DNA from: Monomorium pharaonis
Lineage: Eukaryota; Arthropoda; Insecta; Hymenoptera; Formicidae
Length of the DNA stretch: 64,000 nucleotides
Direction of reading: 5' to 3'
Assembly (NCBI RefSeq): GCF_013373865.1
Contig: NC_050470.1
Span: forward strand, 23,280,856 to 23,344,855
Under the pieces are notes generated by a model. It was not told the DNA's origin, searched no databases, and saw only the letters and a program-made list of their open reading frames with translations. Shown in pieces: positions 1 through 14,396 of this stretch. The position numbers and the translations under genes were made by a program. Positions within the stretch are counted from its first letter, which is position 1; each line of letters opens with the position of its first letter.

Positions 1-3000
1 ATATTTTTTTTATTTTTTTAAATATGCATAATTATTTTAGAAAATAAATTAAGCAAAATTAAAATCCTGTCTTAATTTAAAAAATCTTTCTCTAAATGAG
101 ATGAAAATAATCTATGTTAGGAAATTTATTTATTGAAAAAATACTTATTATAAAACTGAAATCCGCGAACAATTTTCTTTAATAAAAGTGTTGGATACGA
201 CCATGAGTCATGCTGAACGCGACCCGATGAATAATGCATAAATTCAATTCACGCCTATCGCACGTAATTAATCTCGACGCTTAATTGAAGCAGAATTGAT
301 ACGTTTGGAGGCGTTAGTAATTTTTGTAGTCTTCTTTGTATGGTATTTTATTGTCCTTTTTTTTATTTCTTGTTTGAGCCTCAAGGATCGGTTAATTTAC
401 ATCGATTTTGAGGCTGTTGTAGCAATGAAACTATTGGAAAGCCGATGGTTTTAATATAAAAACCGATGTAACGGTGAAAAATCGAACGCAACCGACTTTC
501 TGCCCTAGTCGAGAGCTTTTTATCGCTTTCATCGCCGACACGTATTCTACTTCTCCCGAAGTTTTCCTTTTCAATTTTTCGCCCCTTATACTATGTCAAT
601 CAGAACGTTCTTGGTGTTATTTCTTGCGCGTTTGTGATTTCACCAATCGCCCCACTTTAAATGTTTTATATATAGTACGATTTAATTAAAAAATCTAATT
701 TTATTATACTGATTGTATTTATTTCCAATTTTTTCTACGGTAATATATGTTCATTTGCGTTGGCAAAATGGAATTAACAATTTTATAAGAAAAGTTTGCA
801 TTTACATTCTAAAAAATATAAGAAAGTCATGTTTAATTACGATATAATACATATTCAATATATTATTCAATGTATTATACAAATGACTCATATTATTTAT
901 TCTGATCTGAATTTATAATTTAACTATATTATAAATATAATTAATTGAATCCAAGAAAACATTAAATTCATGAATTAAATTAAAATTTTAATCAAGATGA
1001 AATATATAAAATTAAAGTTAAGTAGAAAATTATTAAAAATTATTAATTTAATTAAATTAAATTAACGTTAAACAGCACTATAGAAAATTAAAAATAGCAA
1101 CTTAAATAAAAAATGATCGTATGTTATTCTGTTTTGGACATTATCAGTTGTTGATCCAAATGGAAAAGAATCCGATTCACAATGCCACTCCTTGCACAAT
1201 AACTGTCTGGTTATACGTTGACTCGAACTACTGGTGCAATTTATCACTCGTAACGCGCTTCCTGAAGCGTTTCTTTTATTAGCGTTCAATGTGTCGTAGT
1301 GACCGGCTTCTAACACTGACTACTTTCACTGATAGATGCGATACGTGATTCTGTGGTAGGCAAAGTGTCCGAGCGTTTTAGTATTGTATAATTAAAAAAC
1401 ATTTTTAAAAGTGCATTTTGAGAATTAATTGCCGTTTTTTATTTTATATATCGCAAATTTCCGTTACTGCTTAATACTTTTTACATTTTTTTCACGGCAA
1501 AATTTATAATTAATATCTAAAAGTATAATCTAGCGAAAATAATTAATTTTCTCATGTTTTATATACACGTATTTATAAATTAACTACACATTGCAAATAA
1601 ATACAAGCATTTTTTTATTTAATGAGCTGTCGAAGTATCGGATATTTATACGTCGAATTGTACACATTACATTTATGACATATAGATGGCATTATTACGA
1701 GAACGAATCTGATCAGAAGTTACGCAAAGTAACCGAGATGTAAATTAAATATATAATCGATTTGAAATAAGCGAAATTAATTTGCGTTTCTATATGAAAG
1801 CTATTGGTATATGTTTATGAAAGATATTTGAGATATTATTTGAATGCGGATTCATTCAACAAATAAATACGGCTACTTCAAAAGCGTTCTCCCGTAAACG
1901 GTAATTCGAATTGAATCCTAAATGCTCGCCCGTGGCTCTCGTATTATTGTGCCCCAGTATTATATTTGATACTGCTGTTACTAAATTCCACCTGGTGAAT
2001 CACAAAGCTCTATATAAAATTCTTGTATATCTTCTATAACTGAACTCTTCCGCCTACACGCGTTTGTTGCACAGATTTATTTGACATACGATCGGCACAC
2101 AAAAGCTATGAAACGTCAAAATAACAAAATATGCGGACCGCGATGAATAATAGGCGCAAAACTTCGAAATAATCACTTTTATCATTTTTTTGTTCTCTCT
2201 TTGTTAAATTTTTTCATCTTCAAATATATGAATATATTCATTATATGTATATGATTATAAAACTACATAGCAATTTTTCTTTTCAACATGTGGCATTGCT
2301 ATGAATAAGTTAAAAACTGTCGAATTTTCTTTCTGCATCTTTTATTAGGTTTACTTTATATAACTTTCTGCATTATTCTCGACGCTTAAGACATCACATT
2401 TATATTCAGCAAGCATTTTCGGATAGAAATCACTATTGATAAGCTTGAAGAAAGTTATCATTCGACAAATTTGTCTTCTTTTCACCAAGATTTTGTTCCT
2501 TCGTACCTACCACCACATTCCTAGAATGTAATGATAAATGTAAACGACATGCGTAGTGCATTTAACATGTACATATCGCGGCATAAACTTTTCCTTGAGT
2601 TGTTGATTACACGTGGCAGCCGGAAATTTCCATTCGCCCTGCTAAGTCTCGATCTACTCAGTGCTCAGACGTTGAAACTTTTAGTAAACGTCGGTATGAG
2701 TCAAGTTTTAACGAACCTTATGCTCTGTTCCCGTCATTTCACTGACGATGATCCTTCAAACGCGTTCACACGGAAATTATCCTCCTAATGAGACAACTAA
2801 TTCCTAATGAAAATGTACGATGACATCTCTAAGGATATTTACACATTTTGTCGATATCTACGACTATTTGATATAATATACTATAATATATTACGTGATA
2901 ATTCTAACGATTTTTTTTTTTTCATGTATTTTTAATATCATATTTTAGAACTAAAAATTAAGACAAATTTTACGGTCTCTATAAGACATTCTATACACAT

Positions 3001-3943
3001 GTATAAATATTAAGATAGTTTTAACACGAGAATTTAAATTTGTTTCGAGCATTCTCATTTTACAAGCGCTAAAACACATCGATCGAAGAAAGTATAGTCG
3101 AAGGCGAACACAGGGTGCGCTCTTTACGCTATCCCTGGACACAGCCATAATCCAATTTATCCATTTTCCTTGTGCGAGAATGTTAAGAAGCGCATAGTCG
3201 AAAATACAGCGTATCCCCCGGCACAAAATACTTCTGAATGGCATGAAATAGTTCAATATACGAGGAATTTGGAGAAATATCATTCATAGCGCGAAGCTCG
3301 AAAGCAAATTATGTCGATATCTGTGGTATTTTCATAGTACAGACATATATAATATATATATATAATTAAAACGTTAACAAAAATTGCTTTACATTCAAGA
3401 AATTTTTCAAAAATTGTTTGCATATTGTTTCTTTAACTTTGTGAGACTTATACACCACAAATAATTTATAGAATTGAAAATTAAGATTTAGGAAAAGCTA
3501 TTTCAATTGTTGCAATTTGCGAAGGTCAAATTTTGTAATTGTAATCTCTTAGTTTAAAAGCTTGCAAGCGTCGTACAACGTTAATTATTACAGAATGTAA
3601 ACTATAACAGTACATACATATTACAATATATAAACGTAACGATACAAATGTATCGCGATTTATTACATAATTATATTTTGAAATGGAAGGCGATTCGTGA
3701 ACACATGCGTAAAATATAGGTTAATTAGATAATGGATGTTCGCTCTGTTACAATATGCGGAAACCCTATACAATATCTCTTGCCACCATATAGATGAGAA
3801 TGCATTAAAATTATTCTCTTGCCTCAAGCAGGATTAATGGATACCATTTCTAAATTATAGCACTTCGTCTGTTGTATTTGAATTTTCATCAATTATTGTT
3901 TTGTAACAAAACATTGATAATATGTAAGCTTCACGTACGTACA

Positions 3944-3987
<44 letters not shown>

Positions 3988-4251
3988 TAAATTACATCAA
4001 AAACAGTTTTTATTGTATTTTAATTGAATAATAAGTATGTTAATTATTAAACATCAATAATCTTTGCAGAGATGTATAAAAATTTGCATTACGTTTTAGA
4101 AAAATTTTTATTATATTTAAATATTTTTAAATAAATGAAAGAGATTTAATAGAGCATGCAATTCAATAAAAAGAAAGAAGATAACAATGATATCTAATGG
4201 GAAACTTTATTGCTTTTTAAAAGTGTATTTTGTGTAATCGCCATTTGACTG
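1..4251. other. Upstream AT-rich DNA, no gene recognised
   Basis: Mostly AT-rich with slightly more balanced blocks at about 180-640, 1120-1330, 2500-2800 and 3040-3300. Short frames occur on both strands (for example 2531-2788), but none resembles a known family or has supporting splice context. One CA microsatellite. Confidence 0.6.
3946..3982. repeat. (CA)n microsatellite
   Basis: Pure AC dinucleotide run of about 37 bases in upstream DNA. Confidence 0.95.
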
Positions 4252-4259
4252 GTATAAAG

Positions 4260-4836
4260 TAGGGAGAGAGAGTGGCAAACTTGTCACGCAACTTTTCTGA
4301 TTCGATGCGGTTATGAATCTCCAATCAGAATATAGATGTACACAGCTGTTTCCAATGGATCATATAATAAATACCGACTTGAGACAGGTTAAGTATAACA
4401 ATCAGATATCTCCGATAAATTTTTGGTAAATAATATTATAATTATTAAGTTTAATAGAGTTTTTGTTACTTCAGTTATAAATGTATATAAATATATAAAA
4501 TAAGCTACGAATATACATATTAACATATTTTTGTATTGTGTGCATAATGTAAAATGCCTGATAGGTGTTGTGTTCCAAAATGCACTAATTCGACGGCATA
4601 ATGCACAAGGACGGATATCGCTTAACTAAGTTAGGCGAAGATCCTGAAGCACAATGTTGTTCAGTGGATCATATAATAAATACCAATCTGTCTCAGGTCG
4701 ATATTTATTATATGCTCCAATAGAAACAGCTGTCTATATTGATATTCTGATTGACCGAGATCCATAACGACCACATCAAATCAGAAGAGGCGCCAGTCAC
4801 GTAACAAGTTTGCCATTCTTCCTCAAGGGCTCTCTA
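4260..4836. mobile_element. Non-autonomous DNA transposon with long inverted repeats and a THAP-like start
   Basis: The 577-bp element is flanked by the 8-bp direct repeat GTATAAAG (4252-4259 and 4837-4844). Ends read TAGGGAGAG and, reversed, TAGAGAGCC. The arms (about 4260-4395 and 4690-4836) match imperfectly over roughly 130-150 bases; both contain TGGCAAACTTGT, CAGCTGTTTC and CATATAATAAATA. Between them, at 4554-4598, an ATG opens MPDRCCVPKCTNSTA followed by a stop, which looks like the start of a THAP zinc-finger. 8-bp duplications are known for P-like and hAT elements; THAP points to the P group, whereas the TAG ends would also suit hAT. It is a dead, internally deleted copy. Confidence 0.8.
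4554..4598 (+). pseudogene. THAP-domain N-terminal remnant
   Basis: A short frame after ATG carries the Met-Pro and two Cys at THAP spacing (CxxxC), then stops at 4599-4601. Traces of further coding-like sequence follow in other frames, up to the right inverted arm. Probably the remains of a transposase 5' end. Confidence 0.45.
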
Positions 4837-4844
4837 GTATAAAG

Positions 4845-7469
4845 TAGTCAAAGTTCTTCTATGATACTACATAATTGTAGGAAGTATACTAATCGGGAGA
4901 ATAGCAGGCATTACTAGAAGTTCATGATGATTAGCCGACTGAGAAATTACTTCTCTGTTTGCTGCTAACAATTAGAACATTCTACAATTTCTCTCGAACA
5001 ATTATTTGGAATCCTGTCAGTTACAGATTAATTTTTATCCATGACGTATAAATTACACAAAACTGAAAATATTTCGCGATTTACATTAATTGTAGATAGA
5101 GAATATTAAATAAAATATTGCATTTGTGTGTTTGTAAAAGGAATTTTTAATTATAAAGCAGAGAATTTTATAAAATGTGTATTCAGTATTTATTTCTATA
5201 ACTAGAAATATATTTTAAATTGACATGAAAATTAAAATTTATTTGTTCGTAATATATTTAGTATTCTATTCTACTATAAAATATTAAAATTTAATTATTT
5301 TTATGAATTGCAATTATTTTACAGAATTAATAATATTTATATTATATATGGGTGTGTGTGTGTGTGTTCTTAAACAATTACGCATAAATAATTTTTAAAA
5401 GTAATACTATACACTAATTGTATTTTTCTCTGTTGTTCTTCAGTTTTATTAATTCCGTATGTTTTATTTGTTAAAGTTAAAATTTTTTAGAGAATTTAAA
5501 AAATTCTATGTTCTAAAAAATTATTCTTTTATCAATTACACGATTCGCGAATGAAAAGAGATTATGAGAAGTTAAAAAGAATTAAACAGCGCAAATTATT
5601 GATAAATAAATTTTTGATAGTGGCACATTTAAAGTTTTTGGAAACAATTAATATTTTTAATTTATTCTAATTTTATTTTGATATAATTGTAACTGTAAGT
5701 AAGAATTTATGATAAATAATCTTGTAATGATTGTATAATTTTATTAAAATAAATAATTTTATCACAGTATTTAATATTACATAAAATCAACCAGATCATG
5801 TCACATCATATAGTATTATATTTGTGTATGTGTGTATGTGTGTGTACAGTTTTACATTCTTTAATAACAATAAATTTAAAAATTACTTATTACTTAATTA
5901 ATTAAATAATATTACATGATACGCGCGCGTTATGAAATTTGTACATTTTATATAATCTTTATATAAATTCATCTGTATACAATTCACCTGCACACATTTT
6001 TTATTGTAACTGAAACCGTGATATAAAAATTGCGTCTCAATTCACCTACAGATAAAACTTGTCAGCTTCGACGTTTGATTTCCATGTTATGAACGTGACC
6101 GACGGGCATACATTATTTATAGACCCGTACAGGATCTTTGCATATGTTGGTAGATCCTTTTCCGTAAAAAATTTAATGTTTATTTACATTAATATGAATC
6201 GTTACACATTTTTTTGACAACATACTCTTCACGTATCCTTATCAAAACGTCTGAAATATGAAATTTATATAAAATAAAAAATTTTCTATCTTTGATTATT
6301 GATAATTACATATTTATTTGCTTTATAAGCTCTAGAAAATGAAAAACATTTTTAAACATTATATATTAGTTTTATTTTATATTAAATTCTTATTACAATG
6401 CGTGGTTTTGTCATACAAAAACTATATTATGCGCGTGAGGTGTGATCAAACTCGTATGCAAACGTATTAACTCAAATACGTATTAAATACAAACCGCTAC
6501 TTTGCATAACTGGAACATGGCCATCACGAAACTATTTGCGTGATTTATTAGAGATAACGCGAAAATTGTAGCTTTCGAGATTATCGAGTAACTGTGCTCT
6601 AGGAAGTTGGTTACGCAGAAGCGCATAATTATTTCTCGCCTCCGTTGCTTGTCAAACGCAAGAGAAGTTATCTGATTTACTCTCTTTTTTGGAGATACGA
6701 CGCAGAAACTAATTGCGGGACTAATGGATTTGTCTTGTATCAAGCGTAGAGCTGTCTGTGAGATTCAAGACTTAATCAGAATTGCATAAATTGTTAACAT
6801 AAAATTAATAAGGTTGATGAAGAAACAATTGAATTTGCTCTGCTTTAATTCTATATTGTTAAAATTTTTAATATAATAATAGAATATTTGTGCTATTTGT
6901 AAAATATAAATATAAAGAAAATTTTTCTAATCTCAATAAATGAAATATTATCCATTAAAACAATAATTTTTCTAAAATTGTGGCATTTAGAAATCTTTTA
7001 AAGAATTATACATTATATATATATATATAAATTAGATGTAATTACATACTTATTTCCGTTTATATATACATACATATATATATATATATATACACATATA
7101 TATAACATACATTTTATTATGTATTATTGCGTGCCCAATAATATTTTACTTTTAATTAGTTAATATAATTAGTGAGAACAATTCGTATGTGTAACTCAAA
7201 AAATTATAAACTTATATTGCAAAGTATTCCAAGCAAAAAAACTATAGTTATTTTATTCACAATCAGTGAATAAAACAACGTCATTCTCAAGCATCTTGAT
7301 ACTTGAGTATAAGGATATAATGGAACATAAAAGAGAGGCAAGAAATAGATAAATGGATAAGGGTGTACTTTGATCGACGCATAAGCTGACGCAAGTTCCA
7401 CCTCCTCATTTCTCCCTTCCCCTTCTGTCTTATTGCAATACGAAAATATCATATTTGATAAGAAGATAA
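4845..7469. other. AT-rich DNA, no gene recognised
   Basis: AT-rich with short TG and TA runs. A slightly balanced block at 6480-6780 has a minus-strand frame with no recognisable content. Confidence 0.6.
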
Positions 7470-7802
7470 TTGGCAAATAAGAAAATAAACTGGCAAAAAA
7501 GGAAAAAATTGAATGGTGTAAGTAAAAATGACGCAGAGATGGAAAGAACCAAATTAGATCGAGTACAGAAATTAAAGGAACAGGCAAGGAGAAAGAAAGT
7601 ACCCTTGAATAGTGACAATGTGGGAAAGACGGACATCGAGAGGTATCGGAGAAAGGATAGCCTGCGATGTGGTCGTTCATGCAATAGCTCGGACAGAAAC
7701 AACGTCAAAGCATCAGGTGCTTTTCTCAGCCTAGTTTTAACCTTCATCGTCTTTTCGATAGCTGTATATCTCTTTAGTGCATTGCATCAAAGGAAATTTT
7801 AA
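7470..7802 (+). CDS. Possible small tail-anchored membrane protein (hypothetical)
   Basis: Open for 110 codons after a stop at 7467. The first in-frame ATG is at 7539 (MERTKLDRVQKLKEQARR), giving 87 residues; upstream codons could belong to a spliced exon starting after an AG near 7481. The N-terminal part is Lys/Arg-rich and looks helical. The last 30 residues hold one hydrophobic helix (GAFLSLVLTFIVFSIAVYLF) followed by HQRKF, as in a tail-anchored protein. Base composition rises here compared with flanks. Three QxxK/R steps (QKRK, QKLK, QARR) faintly recall TRIQK-type ER proteins, but spacing differs and I do not claim homology. A GTAAGT at 7518 could be a donor. Could be a small gene, a terminal exon, or chance. 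Confidence 0.35.
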   Translation: MANKKINWQKRKKLNGVSKNDAEMERTKLDRVQKLKEQARRKKVPLNSDNVGKTDIERYRRKDSLRCGRSCNSSDRNNVKASGAFLSLVLTFIVFSIAVYLFSALHQRKF

Positions 7803-8713
7803 TAGCGTCTCTAAGTGACGATTAAAATTCTTTCCGGTACGATGCTTTGAAGGAATGTATACTAATATCCAAATATTACATTTCGATATTTAAAAAGAAA
7901 ACTTCTAAATGCTAAGGAAAAAACAAACATCTTGGAAAAATCATTCTTTCAAATAATTTTTGTTCACCGAGAATGAAGAACCTTAAAATATGTTTCTTTA
8001 TACTTCATAAACATTTATAATTTTATATTTGTATAATACAAGTATTAAACTGGATATTTTTAAAATTTTTTTAATTAAAAATAATTTTTCAAACGTAGAG
8101 AACACAAACTATTGTTATATCAAATTATTATATTATTTGGTGTTATTCGTTGAAGATTAATATCTTGTTGTCATGATATTAATGTTTTTATAATCTTCTA
8201 AAACCAGATGCCTTATTCATCCATTGTATTAGCAATTTGGGTCAGATCTTTTGACTATTTTTAATGATTTATTGTACGCGTTATACCTCACGTTTCTCTT
8301 AATGCTATTTAGCCACAGTATGTTTTCCTTTTATTCTTGTCACGTACATTTCTTCTCAGGAGAAAAGAAAAGATTAAAAAATGCATCGATCGCTTTTATT
8401 TCGATGATATTGCCTTGTTCTCACTCCGTACGTGTTGAAATTTCAATGTTTAGTATTGAAAACAAATTTCCAAAGTTTCTGTAAAATTGCTAAATGTCGT
8501 TTAATGAGGTCATGGAGAATTGACTTGTAATAAAAGCCGTTTCTCATGATGTCCTTGAACACCCATAGCAACCCTTACGAGGAGTGTCGATTACCTTGGG
8601 CACGATTGTCTGATTTTCATTACAGAAAGCATACAATAAAGAGGTGTGAAAGCTTTTAAAACCACGGACTGTTATCATTAAAGTGAATTTAAAATTATTT
8701 TAAAAGTTTATAT

Positions 8714-8771
<58 letters not shown>

Positions 8772-11700
8772 TAAAGAATATGTGAATAATATTTTTAAAC
8801 TAACAGTTTTCTAACTTTCTTTGAATTTAATATATACTTTTATAATGTAACCACATTTATACGACTAATTTTAATGTCATCCCAAACAATGTCAATTATC
8901 TTCTTTTATATATTTCTTTTTGCGATATACTTTTATTACACATTTTTAATACGGACTCCTGAGAATTCTCTAATTTTCATATTTTTCTTTAGATATATGT
9001 ATAAAAACATGCAAATATAACAAAACTTTAATTACTCTTTATAAATAGATATATAATTTAGATTTAGAAATAGATATATATATTTTTTTATTTTTTTTTT
9101 ATTTTAAATATAATCTAGCTAAAAAATTTTGACCAATAAAAGATAATGAACTAATAATCACATTCAGTGATGTCACATTCAGTCATGTACATGTCAGTAT
9201 CGCAAAAAAAACAGTTTATTGCTTCAACGAAAGTAGCCCCGGTATGGCTATTCACTCGTGAAGAAGTCAACTGCTGATTGCCGTTAGTGACACCATTGCA
9301 ATATTGCATTCTCGAATATGTACTGCGTACGTCACAATACGTGCGTGTGTTACATCTATTGTGTATATAACACGCCCGATTAAACAAGACTTGTGGGCAC
9401 TCAAACAATCAATATATTTTCACATTACTCTATTTTCTTAATCTTGATAGTTTTTCTGTGAAGAATTACAAATGTGGGTGTTACTTTTTTGCGTATTAAT
9501 ATTAATTTATTGTGATAAGATAATGATTTTTAGAATATATACAGAAACGTACTTTTAGTTACGTAGAAATCTATTAATGGTTTACTTTGTTTCTGAATTG
9601 CCCTCCTCTCGTTTATTTTTCTTTTAAAAAATGCACGTAATGATGTGCTTTTCCACTGATTGGTTTTTTCGCCTGGCTCACTTGTTACTAGAATAAACGT
9701 CAGCTGTCAGAGAATTGAAAATCGCGAGATGTATCACGATCAATTTTTTTGTTGTGTTTACTTTATGATAAACATTACTAATGTTTCACATCATATCAGT
9801 TTCTCATTGTGTATAAGAATATATAAAATATTAAATTTATAAAAAGAATGTTTAAAACTAAACTGCGTATATATAGTAGTCGTCATCCGTAACGCTGATT
9901 AATTCTCTTATTGTGGTAACTTCATGAACAGTTATTGCATAATTAGCAAATAATTCGCATAAAAAGTTAATATTGCAATTTATTTAAAAAATTAAAATGT
10001 AATAAAGTGAAAAGTGAGAAGTTAATTGGCGCGTGCAAAATGCGCGTGATATCTGATATTATTTATTTTTAATGTAACATTATTTATAATATATATTTAT
10101 TTTATATGAGCTCTACAAAATAATGACTGTTGTTTTTGTTTCGCAAAATTATCATTTCTTAAAGCAAAATGATGAAATGTAATTGTTTTCGTTTGAGATT
10201 AGAGAACTAATGATGGGTAATAATCTAGATATTTAATGTCATGAGATTATTATCATGATTTAGATGCTACCATAAATCACAAAGTAGAACGCAGATTGAT
10301 AAAGAAACACGAACAGAATGCGTAAAAACGAATGCACACGCACACGGAATAATGTCACGCACGTGAGACACTCCAAAGGTCTTATCTCGATTAATCTTAT
10401 CTTGAGCTTTTTATTTAGTCCGCTATTTCGAATTAAAGGATTTTTTCTATTGAAAAATGAAATAAAAGAGTATACCAACGATACGATCGGTAAAATACGG
10501 AGGTAATAACAAAATAAATTATTGCATACCCAATGTATTACAAATGTGATTTATATATTGTTAAAATATAAAAAAAGTAATATACTTTTGTAAAAGTATA
10601 TAGTAAATTTAAGTTACCATTATAAAAATGTTTTAAAAAATTATTAATATAAAATAACAGTTTTAAATAAATCTTTCAAAAATGAGAATAAAAGTAATTA
10701 AAAATAGAAATATAAAAAAAATTTTTTATAAAGGAAAAAAAGCAAAGCAAGTAAATTTATTCTCCAAGTGAAATGGAAGGGTTATAATTATTTTACATAG
10801 CTATATTTTCTGTTCATACCGTCAACTATCTTCCATGAAAATCTCGAACTGCAATTGCATGTTTATTATGTTTTTCAGATCTTAGTATTTTTATCAAGAT
10901 TCGAACTTATAAACTCTTATAATAAAAAATTTCTTTTTTTAAATATAACTTTTACAGAGTTTTGACCTTATTTATAGACGTGTAAACAATAATAATAATA
11001 ATATTATTTTAAAATGCTGCAAACATGAGTTAATATTGCATAAAATGATAGTATGTTCTTAATTTATGTCAAATTTAATTACACCGGTATTATTAGCAAC
11101 TTATTATTAACTAAAATGATTCGTCATGGTGGTTTGCTGGAGCTATATTCCCTATGAATCAGCTAATAGTGTTTTTGTTTGTCTATCACTTTACTGATAG
11201 CTTGTACAATAAGTTTAAAGATAAGATATATGTGTTTTATCTGCTTGCTCGTATCTGTGCTTTCGACAATTTCACTATATTTTTGCAACACGCGTTTAAA
11301 TAGTATGACATTTGTATAAAACTGCAATATAATATTAAAAAATACACACTCGGCTGAAGCTATGCTTGCAGTGCGCTCTCCAACATATATGTAACTGAGT
11401 AAATTCATTCGTTATGAAGTTAAAATCGATAGTTTCATAGTCAGTTACGTGGAAGTGCGAGTTGTTCACCTTGAATTGCATGCGTACTAAATAAACTCAC
11501 ATTACAAGTTTACTCTGTAATCTAACGTTCTCAGAACTGTATACTTGTATGTTCAACAATTTTGCATGTGCATTGACAGCTCTGTTTTTTTATATTAATG
11601 TAACTTTTAATATTGACACAAAGAGGAGCACTGATTATTAAACTCTTTTTCAAGCAACTCTGAAAACTTTCAGTGGATTGATATAAACTATAAACTGATG

Positions 11701-14160
11701 ATGGAAAAAAAATTTTTAATTACTCTTTAGAACATATTATTAAAAGTCTACAGTTTAGTTACGTTCTAGATAATTTTTAAATAACAATGTATTATATATA
11801 TATTGTCTTGATAATATATATACCACTGACCAATATTTAACAATTAATTTTAAAAAGTATTGACATTCTTCATTAAAAAAATTACTAAAGAAAATAATTT
11901 TTTGTCAAAAAAAAGATGAACGTGATGCGAGATGATAAGTAAAAAAATATAATAAAACATGGATATTTATGTACTATAATTATTTCATTTATTTATGTTA
12001 TATACATTAATATCGATACTTTCATTTTTCACATTTGCAACATTTATGGAAAAGACAATTTGTAACGTTGCAAAAGATCGATAGTGTAGGAGTAATGCAA
12101 ACACTATATGTTTACAGTAACACCATTGTTTGCTATACGCACACAATATGTCACTCCATTTAACTTTCGATTAATTGCATTATACTGATGCACTTTAGTG
12201 TTACACGAAGATCCTACACGCATTAAAAATGTGCGTTAAAAATGTTTAACATGAGAAGCATGTGAAATAAATGATATATCTACACCTTGCGCAGATACAA
12301 GTTACGGAAATGGATATTAATATACGTGTAAACGTTTATTATCAAATATCGCAAACAAAGTGTTATTGTCTACATTGTCCACCATTTGAATACACAAGGG
12401 AAAATGTCAATATCTTTTGTTATAACGTGTCAAATAATAATTTTGCAAATAATCAATGTTGTTCTTTAATGACGCACATCAGAACAGAACGAATGTTAAT
12501 GGATTTATTGATAAAATTTACATACTTATTGCGTAATCTCTATTCTAATAACTGCGTAAAATGATTTGAAAAAAATGTAAAATTAAATAATAAAATAGGA
12601 TAAAAATTTTACATGTACATTTTATAAACTTTATAAAATTAACTTAAAGATGAATTCCTTTGTTTCTTAAAATCGTATCGTAAACGTTTATACATAAGAA
12701 GAAAAAAGAAATGAATCATATCTAAGAAAAACCTGTTAACTTTCAGCACGTCTATCTTAAAATCTTACAGCTCTTCTTTGAGTGAGATTTATTATAATTT
12801 ATTATATTTCTTGCTTCAAAATATGACAGTGTTTTAGCGCTACTATGTCTTTCCTTTTTTGTTTCTCTTTTGTTTTGTCTTTCCTAAAAACTAGGATTTA
12901 TTTTATATATCAATTCTAATTATTATATTTGTTTATATGTAGAACATTAATAAATAAAATTGACATTTACTTTCGTTATCTCTTTCACTTTTTACTGCAA
13001 TAGAAAAGAAATCCGAAATAATATTTATTACTCCAACATAATTTTTATATATACACATATTATAAATTCACACATTAAAACTTTTTTATAAATTATTAAC
13101 AATTTCGTCTTTTAAATATATTTATTTAATAATTTGTTTTTTACGGAACACACTTTACTAAATTGTATAGCTTTAGGAAACTAAAAGTAACGTTAGAAGT
13201 TAACCTTCTCGTTTACGCAATTGTCATATTTTGCCTCAAGGAACAGTTTTATGTTATATATGATGATTTATTCTTGTGTGGTAACTATGTAGCGAAAACT
13301 CAGAATTCGCTACGTAGAATTTCTGTACGATATCTTTAACCAAAACGATTTCTCGACTTTATCTCTGCGACGCACCTACCTGACGAAAAACGTGTTATGC
13401 ATGAAAAGAAAATGAGACAGGAGATGAAGAATAAATATGGATGCAATTTTGCAACGAAATAACTTTATTTGATAGTAATCGCAGTTTTTTCATTTGCGTT
13501 GTAGAATTAAAATTAGTTTCTCTGAAATACTTGTACAAACTGTACATACGTATATGGCACATCAACATGTGCTAGAAGATATAAAACATGAATTTATTAA
13601 GTCTGATATTTACTTAACTAATATTTACTTAGCTAAATTGAAGATTACTTATTATTTATGATTACTTAATATTTATAATTATATTATTATATAGACTATT
13701 ATTGAAAAACAAGTATTTTTATCTTTATTTTTCGAAAAAATTATAACTTAAAATTATTATAGAAATAGATGGTATGCAGTAGTTTTTATGCATCAGTTTA
13801 AGACAACTTATATTAACAAAAATTTAAACTTAAATTATAATGCAATTTAAAAAAAATTAATCTTACCCCATAATAACGATCAATCAAAGTAAATTGACTA
13901 ACGTGCTTTTTATCACTCAACAAGATTGTTTCTTTCATCCATCATTACAAACTACCGCATTACGTTCCATAACAATCGAGACTATTTTTACTAGAATCTG
14001 ACATTTATAAACATTTTTGCATCAACATATGAAATAAAGTACTTGTAGTAAATTCTTATATACTTTTTATATAATAAACAAATTCTTTCCAATAGTTGAA
14101 AACATTTGTCCATAATATTTACAATAATAATACCAAATTTATTATCTATAATATTTAATA
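7803..14160. other. AT-rich DNA, no gene recognised
   Basis: Only short, low-complexity or unrecognised frames (9151-9408, 12271-12564 and similar). It holds one TA microsatellite. No RNA gene was recognised by eye. Confidence 0.6.
8710..8773. repeat. (TA)n microsatellite
   Basis: AT dinucleotide run interrupted by single TG/CA steps. Confidence 0.9.
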
Positions 14161-14396
14161 CGCGGAGAGAATTTTCTTTTAAAAATTATCTTGAAAAATC
14201 GTGATAATTGTGAGACACACGTAAACCTCAAAGAATTTTATTATACTTTTAACAAAATTTACTAAAACTTTGCCAAATTTTATTAAAATTTTAGTAAATT
14301 TTGTTAAAAGTATAATAAAGTTCTTTAAGGTTTATGTTGTCTCACAATTTAAATCCACGATTTAAAAGTAATTTTTGAGAGAAAATTCTCTCCGTG
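14161..14396. mobile_element. TA-flanked palindromic MITE, copy A
   Basis: A 236-bp near-palindrome bounded by TA on both sides. The left end is CGCGGAGAGAATTTTCT, the right end reversed is CACGGAGAGAATTTTCT. Arms are similar along almost their full length, meeting near 14280. A TA duplication suggests a Tc1/mariner-type mobiliser (inference). Confidence 0.8.

Noticed and set aside
7204..7680. 158-codon minus-strand frame
   Set aside because: It is the longest single frame here, but its translation is Phe/Leu/Tyr-rich with no recognisable domain, and it runs opposite the more protein-like plus-strand frame.
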